A stretch of 64,000 bases of DNA from Alnus glutinosa (GCF_958979055.1 NC_084890.1:29929116-29993115); one strand, 5' to 3'. Positions 44,201-54,865 are shown, counted from the stretch's first letter. The notes: generated by a model from the letters alone, not told the origin. Translations and numbers: made by a program.

Positions 44201-46946
44201 GTTTACTTTAAATCCCGACAATGAAATAGCCATACTTATCCGGTGGTATTGTGGGGAGGATAGAGATTGAATTGCATGGCTTCTTTATGGTTTACGATAT
44301 TTGTTAGCTCGTTATAAGTAGTTGTTGGCTTATTAGAAATATGCTCACTTGTACGCATGATTCATTGAAAGCACTTCCTTTTTCTTTTTTTCTTTTTTTG
44401 TGGATAATTAATAATGGATTCTTGTTCATATTGTGGCAGGTGCAATACCAAGTGAAATTGGTAATCTACGAAACCTAAAGATGTTCAGTATTGACTGCAA
44501 CCGCTTTGTTGGCCCAATTCCATTTGAGTTCTTCAATATATCAACAATAGAACTCATTTCAATGCCTTTGAATAGTCTCTCGGGCCATCTTCCATCAAAT
44601 ATAGTCCTACCGAACCTTCAATCCCTTCTTATTGGGGGAAATGGACTAAGTGGAAAAATTCCTAACTCTTTCTCCAATGCTTCACCACTCATTGAGCTAG
44701 AGTTAGCATACAACTTACTATCTGGCTTAATTCCTAAAGCACTTGGTAATTTAAAGCTCCTCGAGTTGCTCAACCTAGCAGGCAATAATTTGACAATTGA
44801 AACTCCAAAATCCTGGTTTTACTCCTCTTTGGCAAATCTCAAATATCTCAGAATATTAGACTTGTCAGAAAATCCACTTAATGGGATCCTTCCCGGTTCC
44901 GTTGGAAATCTCTCTACTTCTCTTCAACAATTTTCGTTAGGTGATTGCAATATTAAGGGTACCATTCCCAGAGATATTAGCAACTTAAGCAACTTGACTC
45001 TTTTGAACCTAACGAACAATGAATTGGTTGGATCCATTCCTAATACATTAGGAAGATTCAACATGCTGGAAGGTTTGTACCTTCAAGGCAATAAACTAGA
45101 AGGTCCCATCCCACCCGACCTTTGTTATTTAGAGAGATTGGTTGAATTACACTTAGGTTCTAATGAGCTTTCTGAACCCATTCCTGCATGCTTTGATAAT
45201 CTGACTTCTCTAAGAGTTCTCCACTTAGCCTTCAACAAATTAACTTCTACTGTTCCCTTGAATTTGTGGACCCTTACATATATGTTGGAGGTCAACTTGT
45301 CATCAAATTTTCTAGATGGCTCTCTTTCGTTGGATATTGGAAATATGAAGGTGTTGATCATTTTGGATTTATCAGGAAACAAACTATCCGGTGATATCCC
45401 AATAACAATTGGTGGCCTCACAGATCTAGTTAACCTCTCCTTGGCAGACAATCGATTAGAAGGCTCAATTCCGGAATCATTTGGTGGACTGGTAAGCTTG
45501 GAATTCTTGGATCTTTCCAAAAATAATTTATTTGGAGAGATTCCCAAGTCCTTAGAAGCACTTTCACACCTCAAGTATCTAAATGTCTCTTTTAATAGAC
45601 TACGAGGAAAAATTCCTGTAAGAGGACCGTTTGTAAACTTCTCCACTACATCATTTCTGTCGAATGATGGACTTTGTGGTGCTCCCCGATTGCAAGTTCC
45701 CCCATGTAAAGAAGGTGTTTCTCGACCAAAAAAGTCTGCAGCAGCACATATACTAAAGTATGCATTACCAACAATTGGGTTAACAATGCTTGTAGTTGCT
45801 CTTATCTTAGTTTGGAAAAGAAGCCAAAAAAGGAATGTGAAAATTCCAATGGAGGAAAACTCATTACCACTAGCCACATGGAGAAGAATTTCCCAACAAG
45901 AACTTTTACATGCAACAGAATTGTTCAGTGCAAACAACTTACTGGGTAAAGGAAGCTTTGGATCAGTATACCAAGGGACACTCTCAGATGGAATGATTGT
46001 TGCAATAAAAGTTTTCGACTTGAAAGTAGAAGGTGCTTTCAAGAGTTTTGATACAGAATGTGAGGTACTACGCAATATTCGTCATCGGAATCTTGTCAAA
46101 ATCATCAGCACGTGTAGTAACATGGACTTCAAATCTTTTGTATTGGAATACATGCCTAATGGAAATTTAGAGAAATGGTTGTATTCTCAAGACCGTTGTT
46201 TGAGTGTGTTACAAAGACTAAATATAATGATCGATGTTGCGTCAGCACTAGAATACCTTCATCAGGGTTATTCGACGCCTATTGTTCATTGTGATTTGAA
46301 GCCGAGCAATGTCTTATTAGATGAAGATATGGTCGCACATGTGGCTGATTTTGGAATTGCCAAAATGTTAGGTGATGGAGATTCTATGATGCGAACCATG
46401 ACTCTCGCTACTATTGGGTATATGGCACCAGGTGATGTTCTTAGCTGACAACTAGAACTTGCATGTTTGTCATTCTACTCTTGAATGCACGGATAACTAT
46501 AGCCTTTTGGTAGAATATTGATTTTAGCACTTTATATCTTTTGAATATATAATTATGTTATCATGCTTATTTTTTAATGTACACAAACAGAGTATGGATC
46601 GGAAGGAATTGTTTCTACAAGAGGCGATGTCTATAGTTATGGTATTTTGCTGATGGAAACTTTCACAAGAAAGAAACCAACCGATGATATGTTTTTTGGA
46701 GAAATGAGCTTGAAGCGTTGGGTAGAGGAATCTTCACCCCTTTTAGTAACTAAAGTTGTTGATGCCTATTTATTGAGATCCGAAAGAGACTATGCTTCTA
46801 TGCAGAATTGTATGTCGTCCATAATGGGATTGGCTTTGCAGTGTTGTGCTGAGTTACATGAGCAGAGGATTAATGCAAAAAGTATTTTAATCACACTCAA
46901 CAAGATCAAACTGAAGTTTCTACAAGATACTCAAGGAAGAAGCTAG
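40349..46946 (+). CDS. Complete LRR receptor-like Ser/Thr kinase, non-RD (LRR-XII type)
   Basis: Exons 40349-41270, 44440-46431 and 46591-46946 splice in frame at canonical GT-AG sites to 3270 nt, or 1089 aa. That is a normal length for EFR / At3g47570-like receptors. Residues 1-27 are a signal peptide. LRRNT spans about 32-72 (DQYALLAFKTHISYDP...VCSWIGITC). About 26 LRRs follow, then the cap NDGLCGAPRLQVPPC and a membrane helix at about 745-766. The kinase has its P-loop at about 808 (GKGSFGSVYQG), Lys 831, HCD at 924-926 and DFG at 944. Cys in place of Arg before the catalytic Asp makes it non-RD, typical of pattern-recognition receptors. It acts at the plasma membrane; the ligand is unknown. 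Intron 1 (3169 nt) hosts a LINE with a nested solo LTR. All domains are intact; expression is unproven. Confidence 0.93.
41826..44081 (-). mobile_element. 5'-truncated LINE in intron 1 of the receptor
   Basis: Flanked by a perfect 15-bp TSD GATATTACTTATTTT (41811-41825 and 44082-44096). On the minus strand it starts within the reverse transcriptase palm (HLCFADDLLIFATAE near 44050, the FADD active site). It continues through GTFPVRYLGVPLI (near 43350) to the zf-RVT region (DTLCRFYYGKQESLEHFF, near 42380), and ends in an A-rich tail (41826-41850). Stops occur (for example within LSFAGGL*LI near 43215). It is interrupted by a 511-bp solo LTR. Without that insert it is about 1740 bp. Dead on arrival by 5' truncation, and in antisense orientation to the host gene. 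Confidence 0.93.
43380..43890 (+). mobile_element. Solo LTR nested in the LINE (Copia-like)
   Basis: 511 bp starting TGTTAGTGTACC and ending AAATTCTTTCA, with a perfect 5-bp TSD CATCA (43375-43379 and 43891-43895). It splits the LINE frame between its FADD and GTFPVRYLGVPL motifs. A TATA-like CCTATATATATG lies at 43812. Orientation was inferred from the TATA element. The Ser/His-rich open frame at 43372-43686 belongs to the LTR and is not a gene. Confidence 0.92.
44440..46431 (+). CDS. Exon 2 of the intact receptor: LRRs 10-26, membrane helix, kinase N-lobe and catalytic loop
   Basis: 1992 nt, from TTGTGGCAG|GTGCAATACC to GGCACCAG|GTGATG. The phases fit both neighbours. It shows close similarity to 9799-11802 along the whole length, highest in the kinase. 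An unbroken 300-codon frame also exists on the opposite strand (45125-46075), an antisense shadow of the LRR coding sequence. Confidence 0.92.
46591..46946 (+). CDS. Exon 3 of the intact receptor: rest of the kinase C-lobe
   Basis: 356 nt from ACAAACAG|AGTATGGATC to TAG 46944-46946. It encodes EYGSEGIVSTRGDVYSYGIL to LKFLQDTQGRS. The 159-nt intron before it is comparable to the 183-nt intron of the 9799 gene. Confidence 0.92.
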
Positions 46947-47569
46947 TTAGATAAGAACATCAGGTTTGTGTATAGCTTTTTCATGTTTGTGATTTGAAAT
47001 AATATAACTCTCTCGAGACCTATAACCAGTCTCTTATAAGAGAACAAGAGAAGAGATTTGTTTATAGCTATTGCTTTGTTATGGTAGATAATAGTAACAT
47101 TTATAAGTGGTATAGCTAATGATTGTAGTGACCTATAATTAGTTGCCAATGGGTATTCTAAGTTAGTCTCAAAGTGTTAAAGGCAACAAAATCATTAGCT
47201 TCTCTCTCGGGACACAAATCATACTTCAAGCGCATTAAATGAAAGGGATGGGCTAGATTTGCATTCTGGCTATAGGGTTTGATTCTAATTGAGTGGAGTC
47301 AGAGAGGTTTTGTGGGTTGTTTATATTAGTTTAATTACTATCTAGGACTTCAAGTATAACTTCATTGCTTCACCATTCTTCAGAGTGATTTGTCCCATGA
47401 TAACTTCACCTATATGTTTATCTAAATGTGAATGAAAAAAATAAGACTATTTTTTTTTTCCAATGAATTTTGTAACATCAATTTTTTATCCTTTCGATGG
47501 GAACAATCTGCACATACTAGAGCTTATCCATGAAGAGCAAATAGTGAGACTACTCTTTTACTCTTTGAG
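46947..47569. other. 3' untranslated and flanking sequence
   Basis: AAATAATATAAC at 46997 is a possible polyadenylation signal. No other gene is seen. Confidence 0.5.
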
Positions 47570-47974
47570 GCCGATAGTAATTTTGTATCTGTAGTTACTA
47601 TATCTGCAGGTTATGCTAACATACTCCATTCCTCATGCCAAAAACTTTTGGCATGCTTGAACATAACAAACAGTCAAAGATGTACATTATTTTTTAGAAT
47701 CTATACAATATTCTAAAGTCATCATTTGATCTATTAGAAGAAAGATGAAGTTTCTCTAAATCTAAATGATGGACAATTTGTTAGTCAACATTCAGTCATT
47801 TTAAGCAAATGAGAATTCAAAGGACTGAGTTTTCCCTTTTCCCTGATTATCTAGCAAAAGGATTAAGCTTCCATCATTCTTAATTAGTTAAAATTATTGC
47901 TTTTTGTATGGCAAAGTAGAATTGATTTCTTTGAATATTTGTTACATGTTAGTTTTATAATTAAATTACTTGCT
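47570..47974 (+). repeat. 3' flank paralogous to 12700-13097
   Basis: Same order of conserved blocks as downstream of the 9799-12338 gene (CATTCCTCATGCCAAAA, GGCATGCTTGAACATA, GAAGAAAGATGAAGTTT, AGTAGAATTGATTTCTTTG). It supports a common duplication of gene plus flank. Confidence 0.8.
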
Positions 47975-48899
47975 TTCATATTTGAGTTGAATTAACTTTC
48001 CAAGAAGCCAGATTTGAAGAAGAGCAGAGAGGAAGGTCAAATCTGTGATTTGAGAACCAAATCCTATTGGTCCTATTTTTGGATATATATGATGCTCCAA
48101 AGACTGAAGAAGAAGAGAATGTGCATAGAATCCCTCAAAACGACCTGTATCTAAGCAAATCCCAAGGCTAAGGTGGGGGTTACTACTATGGTCTAAGCTC
48201 GTGGGTCTGTCTAAGAGGGAAAGAGAGAGCAATTCTTGTGAACTCTCACGGGTATGAAATTCTTGCCAGATTATTTTGATTGAAGTGGACTCTTTGATTT
48301 TTCTATTTGAATTTTTATTTGGAGATTTTTATAGAGGACTTTGCTTTAATTTGACAAAGTGTCTGTTCATTTAGAAACTAATTTTAACCCTTCCTTTGAG
48401 TATTATTGTTCAAAATGTCTGTGGTACATTATGATGCCACTATATTATGAATTGATGGGAAGAATTGAAGTTTACAGCCACTATCTCATGAAAGGAGATG
48501 ATAAGAAATAAAATTCTACATCCTGCCATACAAGTTTTATCTTGCTTGAAGCATATATTTTAAAAGCTATTCATTAATGTCTAATACTAATGTTGAATAG
48601 CTTTGGGAATTTATAGCATTTTAGAGATCAATAAGGGGAAAAAAAGCCGAATCCATAATTCCATTTTAGAAATAATTCTCTTACTATTAATACTTTGTTC
48701 AGTTCTATTTATTTATTTTAAGATTTATTTGTTACATCCATTTACAAAAAGTCTTGACTTCATTCATAGGAAATATAGGACAGTTGCAAGTGTTCAGTAA
48801 GGCTATGTGCCCCATATTTTTCTATTAGAGAAAGTAGATGAACCTGAGTATTGTTGGGGAGATATAAATGTGGCATTCACAACCATATTTGAATCTTAC
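47975..48899. other. Spacer, no recognised gene
   Basis: 47990-48250 is GC-richer. The open frame on its minus strand (47966-48232) has no motif that I recognise. The remainder is AT-rich. Confidence 0.4.
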
Positions 48900-49039
48900 A
48901 ATATATTAAAATCATTATTTTTCATTAGAAGAAATATGAAGTTTCTACTAAATCTAAAGGATCGATGTACAATCAGGTAGTCAGCATTCAATCATTTGAG
49001 CAAATGAGAATGCTGGCTGAATGCTAACTACCTGATTGT
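48900..49039 (+). repeat. Third copy of the receptor 3' flank, ending in a 22-bp hairpin
   Basis: GAAGAAATATGAAGTTTC, ACTAAATCTAAAGGAT, TCAATCATTTGAGCAAATGA repeat the 12860-12930 flank. Arms 48969-48990 and 49018-49039 are inverted repeats with 21 of 22 matches and a 27-nt loop. The second arm is an inverted copy of flank sequence itself. Confidence 0.7.
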
Positions 49040-49869
49040 CCATCCACGACCATCGCCATCAGTGAATTGCGTGACCCTTAAACCCTTTTATTTTTTTTTA
49101 AAAAAATAAATTTAAAAAAGGTAAAATAATTTAAGGGGTATAATTATATTTTTACTATCATTTCTGTTCTATATTTAACACAAAAACTGATGGATTTCTC
49201 GAATTTATTATGAATCCAAACTTGGACCTCAAATCTTTTAAATTAAAATCTGAAGTCTTGCAGTAAAATGATCAAAAGCGGGAAAATTCTCATTTGATTT
49301 TTCTTTTCTGGCCTTTTGGGTCCTCTAACGTAACAAAAAGAAGCTGCCTGACCCATTTAAGAACCCAGCCCACAGCCAGAGCTGGACTCATATAAAAGTT
49401 ATATATGAAGCCCATCTAATTACCACGTCGAGTCATTACTCAAAAATTGTTTCCTTCAAATGCTAATACGAATTTCAAGTGAAAGTATATTAATATCATA
49501 TCAACTATGGATGTAAAAGAATTAATATCGTCGCCACATTTTAGACCAATTAATTAATTTTTTGCGATACTAAAAGTTTCGCCAGTAATTTGCCACTCAT
49601 GTTCGTCAATCGTTTCTCACTCTTCATCGACCTGGCCGGTAGCATTTTCCTTTCGTATTTTCCCTGCCAAATATTAGTTTTCCTTATGTCCAATTGGTGC
49701 TAAGGATACAAAATGTCCCGCTTAAAGTAGTTTACTCATCGGAACCTAATGTTTGGTTTCGATGAAAAAACCTTTTCGTCCTGACTTTGCTAATAACCCT
49801 TCGATAAACCTCTTTGTTTGATGGTAAGATTGTTTCTGAACAAGCCTGTTTGTTAACAATCTCGATGTC
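49040..49869. other. Spacer, no gene
   Basis: AT-rich with no coding match. The part at 49440-49475 resembles 22640-22670. Confidence 0.45.
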
Positions 49870-50055
49870 AAGACGAGCCCACTTGATAATCAGAGCATCT
49901 TGGGAACAAGTAGAATTCTTGTCCTACATCAAAAGGTCTTCAAATTGGCAACATCAATGATCGCCCACCCAGAAGTTTCGTAGCAGAAACTTAAGACAAA
50001 CTGCAACATCGTGGCGAGAATCTTGTAAAATCACCACCAGTTGATCATCACTAGT
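49870..50055 (+). pseudogene. Kinase relic (N-lobe)
   Basis: AAAAGGTCTTCAAATTGGCA, AGAAGTTTCGTAGCAGAAAC and GTGGCGAGAATCTTGTAAAA repeat parts of 21390-21500 (FKAET...RGENLVK). It continues after the inserted element at about 50695-50950. Non-functional. Confidence 0.5.
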
Positions 50056-50059
50056 AGGG

Positions 50060-50660
50060 TGTACATGCGTATGAATATTAATTGTTTGCATCGGCTATCT
50101 ATTATCTAGTATTCGCCATCTGCACATGCAGATGCGAATAGCAGTTTTAAGATATGCGAATGCGGCTATTAACCGCATTTGCATACCCTTTATATATAAT
50201 ATATATTTTGTAAATTTTATATATATTATATTTAATAAATTCACCAAAACGACATCGTTTTGGATTAGGTATAAGTTATGTTTACATTGGTTCGGTAAAC
50301 TATGTTCCTTTCTCGTATAACACTTAGCAAAAAAACAAAAATAATATGAAATCAATGTATTTTCAAAAGATTAGGGCTTTAAAAAAAAATTAAAACAAGC
50401 CCATAACACTAAAAAATGACATAAATTATTTTTAAAATCGTTTAAAATAGACAATAATAGGGACTTAAATAAGGGCCAAAGGACTAAAATAGGTCCAAAA
50501 GACCCATTACCTAATATGTGAATATCAAATAGTAACTGCAATAACCGTGCAGATGTGGTTGGTAAATATTGTGGATGTGGTTGTGATATCTAAAAGTGAT
50601 ATCCACATTTTACAACTGCGAATATTGTAAATAACTAGTTCCGCATGTACACTCTTACTT
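50060..50660. mobile_element. TIR element splitting a kinase relic
   Basis: GGGTGTACATGCG at the left end and CGCATGTACACTC at the right end are inverted repeats. The uninterrupted relic at 21478-21560 shows that the flanks were once joined. The interior has repeated GCGAAT / GTGGTTG-type motifs. The TSD is not clear. Probably a non-autonomous hAT-like element. Confidence 0.6.
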
Positions 50661-50960
50661 ATTGGTCCTGAATCTAAACCTTTGGTGCAAGACTACAATG
50701 GTTGTTTCAGAGGTGGGTACTATTCTCACCATAACTTTCTAGATTTCCTTCAAAGATTGAACATCTCGATTGACATTGCATTGGAACATCTCCATCTTGG
50801 CAATTAATTTCTACACTGTAAATGTCTAGCTTGATAAAGACATGGTTGGACATGGAATATCTCCATCGCTTGATAATTAAATCTCGTCCGGATTTTAGAC
50901 CCTTTGGAGGTTTTGACAAGTCTTCGATCGTATTCTCACAACAATTTGCTAATTAAATGA
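50661..50960 (+). pseudogene. Kinase relic (continuation)
   Basis: TTTCCTTCAAAGATTGAACA, GATTGACATTGCATTGGAAC, ATCTCCATC and AAAGACATGGTTGGACATG are the IDIALEHLH and DMVAH traces seen at 21560-21600 and 21840-21900. Frame broken. Confidence 0.5.
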
Positions 50961-51421
50961 TTGAACATAGGATTGACATGGCATTGTTGGAATTTTGAAT
51001 TGAGACCTCAAGTTGTAAGAAATACTGAATATTTCAATCTTGACAACAATGAAGATCGACAGAGTTTCAACCACCGCAAAAATCAATTTCAAAATAAAGA
51101 AAGCTGTAAAGGATACTAAGATAGATATTTTGGTAACAAATTTAAAACCTTTTTGAATGAAGAGTTCTTAAAGAAGTAAAATCATTCTGAGGTCCACTAG
51201 AAGACGTACGTGTTGCATATTGGAGATAAAGAACAGTTGGGGAACACATACTGTTCTGTTTTTAAAATGTATATACTTCTACAAAAATGATGGAAGATTG
51301 AATTCTGAAAGCAGAGTCTAGACAAAAGGAGCTCTTTTCTTGTACAAAAAAGAAAAAAATTATGAGTATCACTAGGTCGAGAGGATTGGTGCATATGTTG
51401 CCACGTGTTGTCCATAAAATG

Positions 51422-51427
51422 ACTTCA

Positions 51428-51463
<36 letters not shown>

Positions 51464-51482
51464 AAAAAGAAAAGAAAAGAGG
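51422..51482. repeat. A-rich tract
   Basis: About 38 uninterrupted A followed by AAAAGA repeats. It could be a retrotransposon tail, but no element body was recognised next to it. Confidence 0.7.
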
Positions 51483-51596
51483 AAGATCAAACCAATGGCT
51501 TTCACTTCCGCAATGACCTTGAGAGAGGGCAAAACGGAACCAAGAAAACGATTAAATTAAACCTGACCGCCCAACGTCTTCGTCCCCCTTCCTTCC

Positions 51597-52040
51597 AAAA
51601 CTCGCCCTTAAGCCTGATACTGCTTCAAATAAATGATTCGTTAATATTTAGACGGTTAGAATAGATGAAAAATATATTATATTTTCCGTATATTTTTTAT
51701 TTGGTTGATATTGTAATATTCTCTATTTACAGGTTAATTGTAATCGAATCATGAGGATTTGATTACCATATTAGTATTTATTCTAAACCTTATAAATAGA
51801 GACTTTTGTATTGTAGACAAATCAAGTTAATAAAAGCACAATGTAGTCCTTTGGCTCTATAGACGTAGGTCATAGACCGACTTACGTAAATTCTGTATCT
51901 TTTATCTCTTTCTTGCTTCGGTTACTATTACAGTTATTATTCGGTCCAATTTAACATAGACCTTCAGAAAACTCTCCCTTAAGCCTAATACTGCTTCAAA
52001 TAAATGATTCGTTAATATTTAGACCTTCAGAAAACTGGTG
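51597..52040 (+). repeat. 60-bp tandem repeat split by the solo LTR
   Basis: CCCTTAAGCCTGATACTGC...TTAATATTTAGAC (ending 51653) recurs as CCCTTAAGCCTAATACTGC...TTAATATTTAGAC (ending 52024). Removing the LTR leaves a simple tandem duplication. Confidence 0.85.
51654..51956 (+). mobile_element. Solo LTR, Copia-like, short
   Basis: 303 bp starting GGTTAGAATAGATG (TG mutated to GG; the fragment at 23312 has TGTTAG) and ending CAATTTAACA. It has a perfect 5-bp TSD TAGAC (51649-51653 and 51957-51961). It contains a TATA element (CTTATAAATAGAGAC, 51789) and a downstream AATAAAAGC, the usual LTR promoter and polyadenylation arrangement. It sits between two copies of a 60-bp tandem repeat. Confidence 0.88.
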
Positions 52041-52281
52041 CAAGAATACAATTAATGTGGTAGTATTTCCTTCAAAGATTGAACATCACCTACGGGGGAG
52101 GAAGGGTGCTCAATTCTAAACTGCTCTCAAGTTTTTTTGCACAAAGCTCATTTGACAATCAGTATGGGGTAACCTAAACTCTCATCTTGTCCTTCAATCG
52201 CAAAAAAATGTCAAGGATGAGCTAGATTTGGATCTTGCTATAGAAAGTTATACAATACAATTAATTCTACTTCAACAGATA

Positions 52282-53000
52282 AGATGTCTGTTTGTGTTTG
52301 TGATTTTAGTAAGTAGGATTTTAGAATATGTAATTTGAAATGCGATTTTTAAAGACATAGTTAATTGTCTGATAAAATTACAGTTTGACCTTTAAAAAAA
52401 CACCATATATATATATCTTGCATGTGATTTAAAAACGCAAATTTTTTGCATTTCTAAATAACAATTTTTGAGAAAAACGTTATCCTAAACAATTCATTTT
52501 TTACGATTTGATTTGAAATCACACTTTTTTTTTTTTTTACGAAATTTCAATACCTAACTTACCCGTAGGCCATTCGCATATTTCCGCTTTGGCTCTTTAG
52601 CTCTCTATGTACTCTCTTTTATTTTATTATCTTTTATTATTCTCATCATAGATTTCTACATAATATCATAAGCTTCATTATATTTCAACGCTACGAAATA
52701 GTTGACAGCTCAATATTATTTCTTTGGAACGATTGAATGTACGATGCAGAGGTCTGCTTCTAGTCCTTCCATGCCGCAGTGATAGAGGGCTTGCGTTGTG
52801 CAAATAATATTTCTCTCCATTATTTCACAATTAAGATGGAAAAGAATCACATCAAAATATCTACTTGATCATTTGGCGCAACATATATAGAGGACTTTCG
52901 TAGCAACGACTTGAGCAAAGTGGCAAGTGACTGACAATTTCGACAAAAAACAACTGGGTTGATGTTGGGAGTTTTGGCATGGTCAAAAGGTCTTCAAATT
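52282..53000 (+). repeat. Dispersed duplication block, copy 3
   Basis: Follows 23490-24187 in order: a MITE-like section, TCATCATAGATTTCTA, GCTTCTAGTCCTTCCATGCC, then TTGGCGCAACATA...GACTTTCGTAGCAACG. It ends in the P-loop trace GTTGGGAGTTTTGGCATGGT. More diverged than copies 1 and 2. Confidence 0.8.
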
Positions 53001-53150
53001 GGCATTTGGCACCATCCAGACATTGAGGAGTTTCCTACTCCCAATTTAGTGCCAGTTGGAGATTTTGATGAAAAGTTCAAATCCAAGACATTTTCAGGGG
53101 CCCCAAACGGTACATGGAGACATTTCAAGAAAGATAAATTCCCCTAGCAT
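53001..53150 (+). pseudogene. Unknown FPTPNL peptide relic after a P-loop relic
   Basis: HPDIEEFPTPNLVPVGDFDE then KFKSKTFSGAPNGTWRHFKK is open and joined to the P-loop trace. It is the plus-strand relative of 19388-19508 and 24188-24300. The family is not recognised. Confidence 0.5.
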
Positions 53151-53160
53151 GACCAATTAA

Positions 53161-53330
53161 TTAGTTGGACCTATTCCAACTATGGGAAGATTGCACAAGC
53201 TTCACGCTCTCTATCTTGATGGTAATAGACTAGAAGGTCCCATATATCCCATCTGAACTTTGTCATTTGGAGGGCTTGTATAAAATGTTTTTCAGTGGTA
53301 ATGAGCTTTCTGGACCTATTCCTACATGGG
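53161..53330 (+). pseudogene. LRR fragment
   Basis: TTAGTTGGACCTATTCCAAC through GAGCTTTCTGGACC aligns with 10396-10562 (ELVGPIPTTVGRLYKLQAL...NRLEGPIPSELCHLENL). A 6-bp ATATCC insertion, a 3-bp loss and a stop (CATCTGAACTTTG) break it. Confidence 0.8.
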
Positions 53331-53956
53331 ACACAAATGATAGCAATTGTAGAATTGTAATTTTGGTGCTCGTTACAAATGTATCATGGTATTTTGATAT
53401 TACCCCAACATAGCATGTACGGGCAGCCTCAGCACTCATTTTTATTCTGGAAAAAATCGCTAATTAACCACCTATGACATAACGATTAGTAGTTTTAGGA
53501 GTAAGCAATTATAACTGCGAACCACCTACCCATGTATATGATATATTTTATATATTAAAGTATATACAAAACGAGTAATTTCACCCCAAAGTTTGAACTT
53601 TGAAGACATAATATTTAAGAAACCCCCACTCTCGTTCTCTCTCGTATCCCATTCCCCCTGCGCCGCTCATTTCCTCGCATCACTCTCGCCTCCCTATTTC
53701 TCTACATCCAACGGTTTGTTAATTAATGCAAAGGCTTGGTAATTTATTACAACTCACAAGTTTAAAAAAAAGGCATACCGTTCGTTGGACAAGCAGAAGG
53801 TGTAGCTTCTAATGGTTAGGAACCAAGCATCTTTGTCCATAATGACCATTTTTGTCCATAGTGACCTATGTGATTAAAACGAGGCCGACTCTGAAATCTT
53901 ACCCCAATTTTTTTTGATTCCCAAAACATCTTTGTCCCCACCAAATCCGGTATTTG

Positions 53957-53990
<34 letters not shown>

Positions 53991-54680
53991 GTCTACATAC
54001 TTTCAAAATATTGTCAATGTACCCTAAGGTCAAGAAAAGACAAAAATGACTTTATATTTTTTTCAATAAAACAAAAAATCCCTATAAATTAAAAACAAAA
54101 ATTATTTTTTTAAAAAATATATTAAAACAATTAATTTTTTTAGAAGAAATTTTTAATTTGTTTCTAAAAAAAAAAGAAAGAAGTTTTAATTTTCTTTTTT
54201 AAATGAAATTTTTTAATTTCTTATAAAAAACAAAAAAATATGTTTTTTTTGGAAAAAACAAAAAACTTTTTAATTTGTCTTTTAATTTTAAAATTTTGCC
54301 ACCCTTGATTTTTATGTATATCTAACTATCATCTAAGAGCACTTCCAATGGTTTATATATGTATATCTCAATCTAAAATAGCTAGCCAAAATTCACTTTA
54401 TCTCGTTTAGTTAATAGGTTTTAAAAGGTACCATACATCCAATTATATATTCTTAACTATATATTCTTTATTTATTATTTTTTTTACTTTCTTCATTATC
54501 GCATTTTCTTACTGTCCTTTTTTTCAAATGGTTATATTTGGTCATATTTGTCGATGGACGTTTTGTTAAAACGGTCATTTTTCTAACGCAAATTTTTCAA
54601 CGGTCATTTTTTTCTCAAACGGTCATTTTTTAACAGTCATATTTTTCAACAGCCGTTTTGTTAAATCTGTCATTTTTCTA
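53331..54680. other. Gene-free spacer with AACGGTCATTTTT repeats
   Basis: AT-rich and low complexity. GAGCACTTCCAATGG at 54328 resembles a DNA-transposon terminus. ACGGTCATTTTT(T/C) recurs four to five times at 54570-54660, a pattern common in DNA-transposon subterminal regions. No matching right end found. Confidence 0.45.
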
Positions 54681-54858
54681 AAGTCCTCTTCAGCATCTCC
54701 CCCCATCCTGTGCAAGGAACAAACTGGTTCAAGGGAAGGGGATCACCAAGAATCACAACATTCTCATCTTTATCTCCATCACTATGAGACTCGGGTTCCC
54801 ATTCCAAGTCCAACAACAATTCAGGATCTATAGTGGAGTTCCAATCAACTTCGTCAAG
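54681..54858 (-). pseudogene. Exon-like acidic segment, possible captured gene fragment
   Basis: On the minus strand an acceptor TTGCATTTAG|CTTGACG (54859-54860) opens a frame LDEVDWNSTIDPELLLDLEW ... VVILGDPLPLNQFVPCTGWG ... ending in a stop near 54684. Codon choice and the lack of stops look like a real exon. The 1.2 kb upstream on that strand looks like intron, with a 5'UTR-like end and a GTAAAGATC donor near 56052. No start codon is visible and I do not recognise the protein. Confidence 0.35.
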
Positions 54859-54865
54859 CTAAATG

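Noticed and set aside
45125..46075. 316-codon minus-strand open frame
   Set aside because: It lies fully antisense to the LRR and kinase coding sequence of the intact receptor. A matching antisense frame appears at 10763-11446. LRR codon bias produces such shadows; there is no independent motif.
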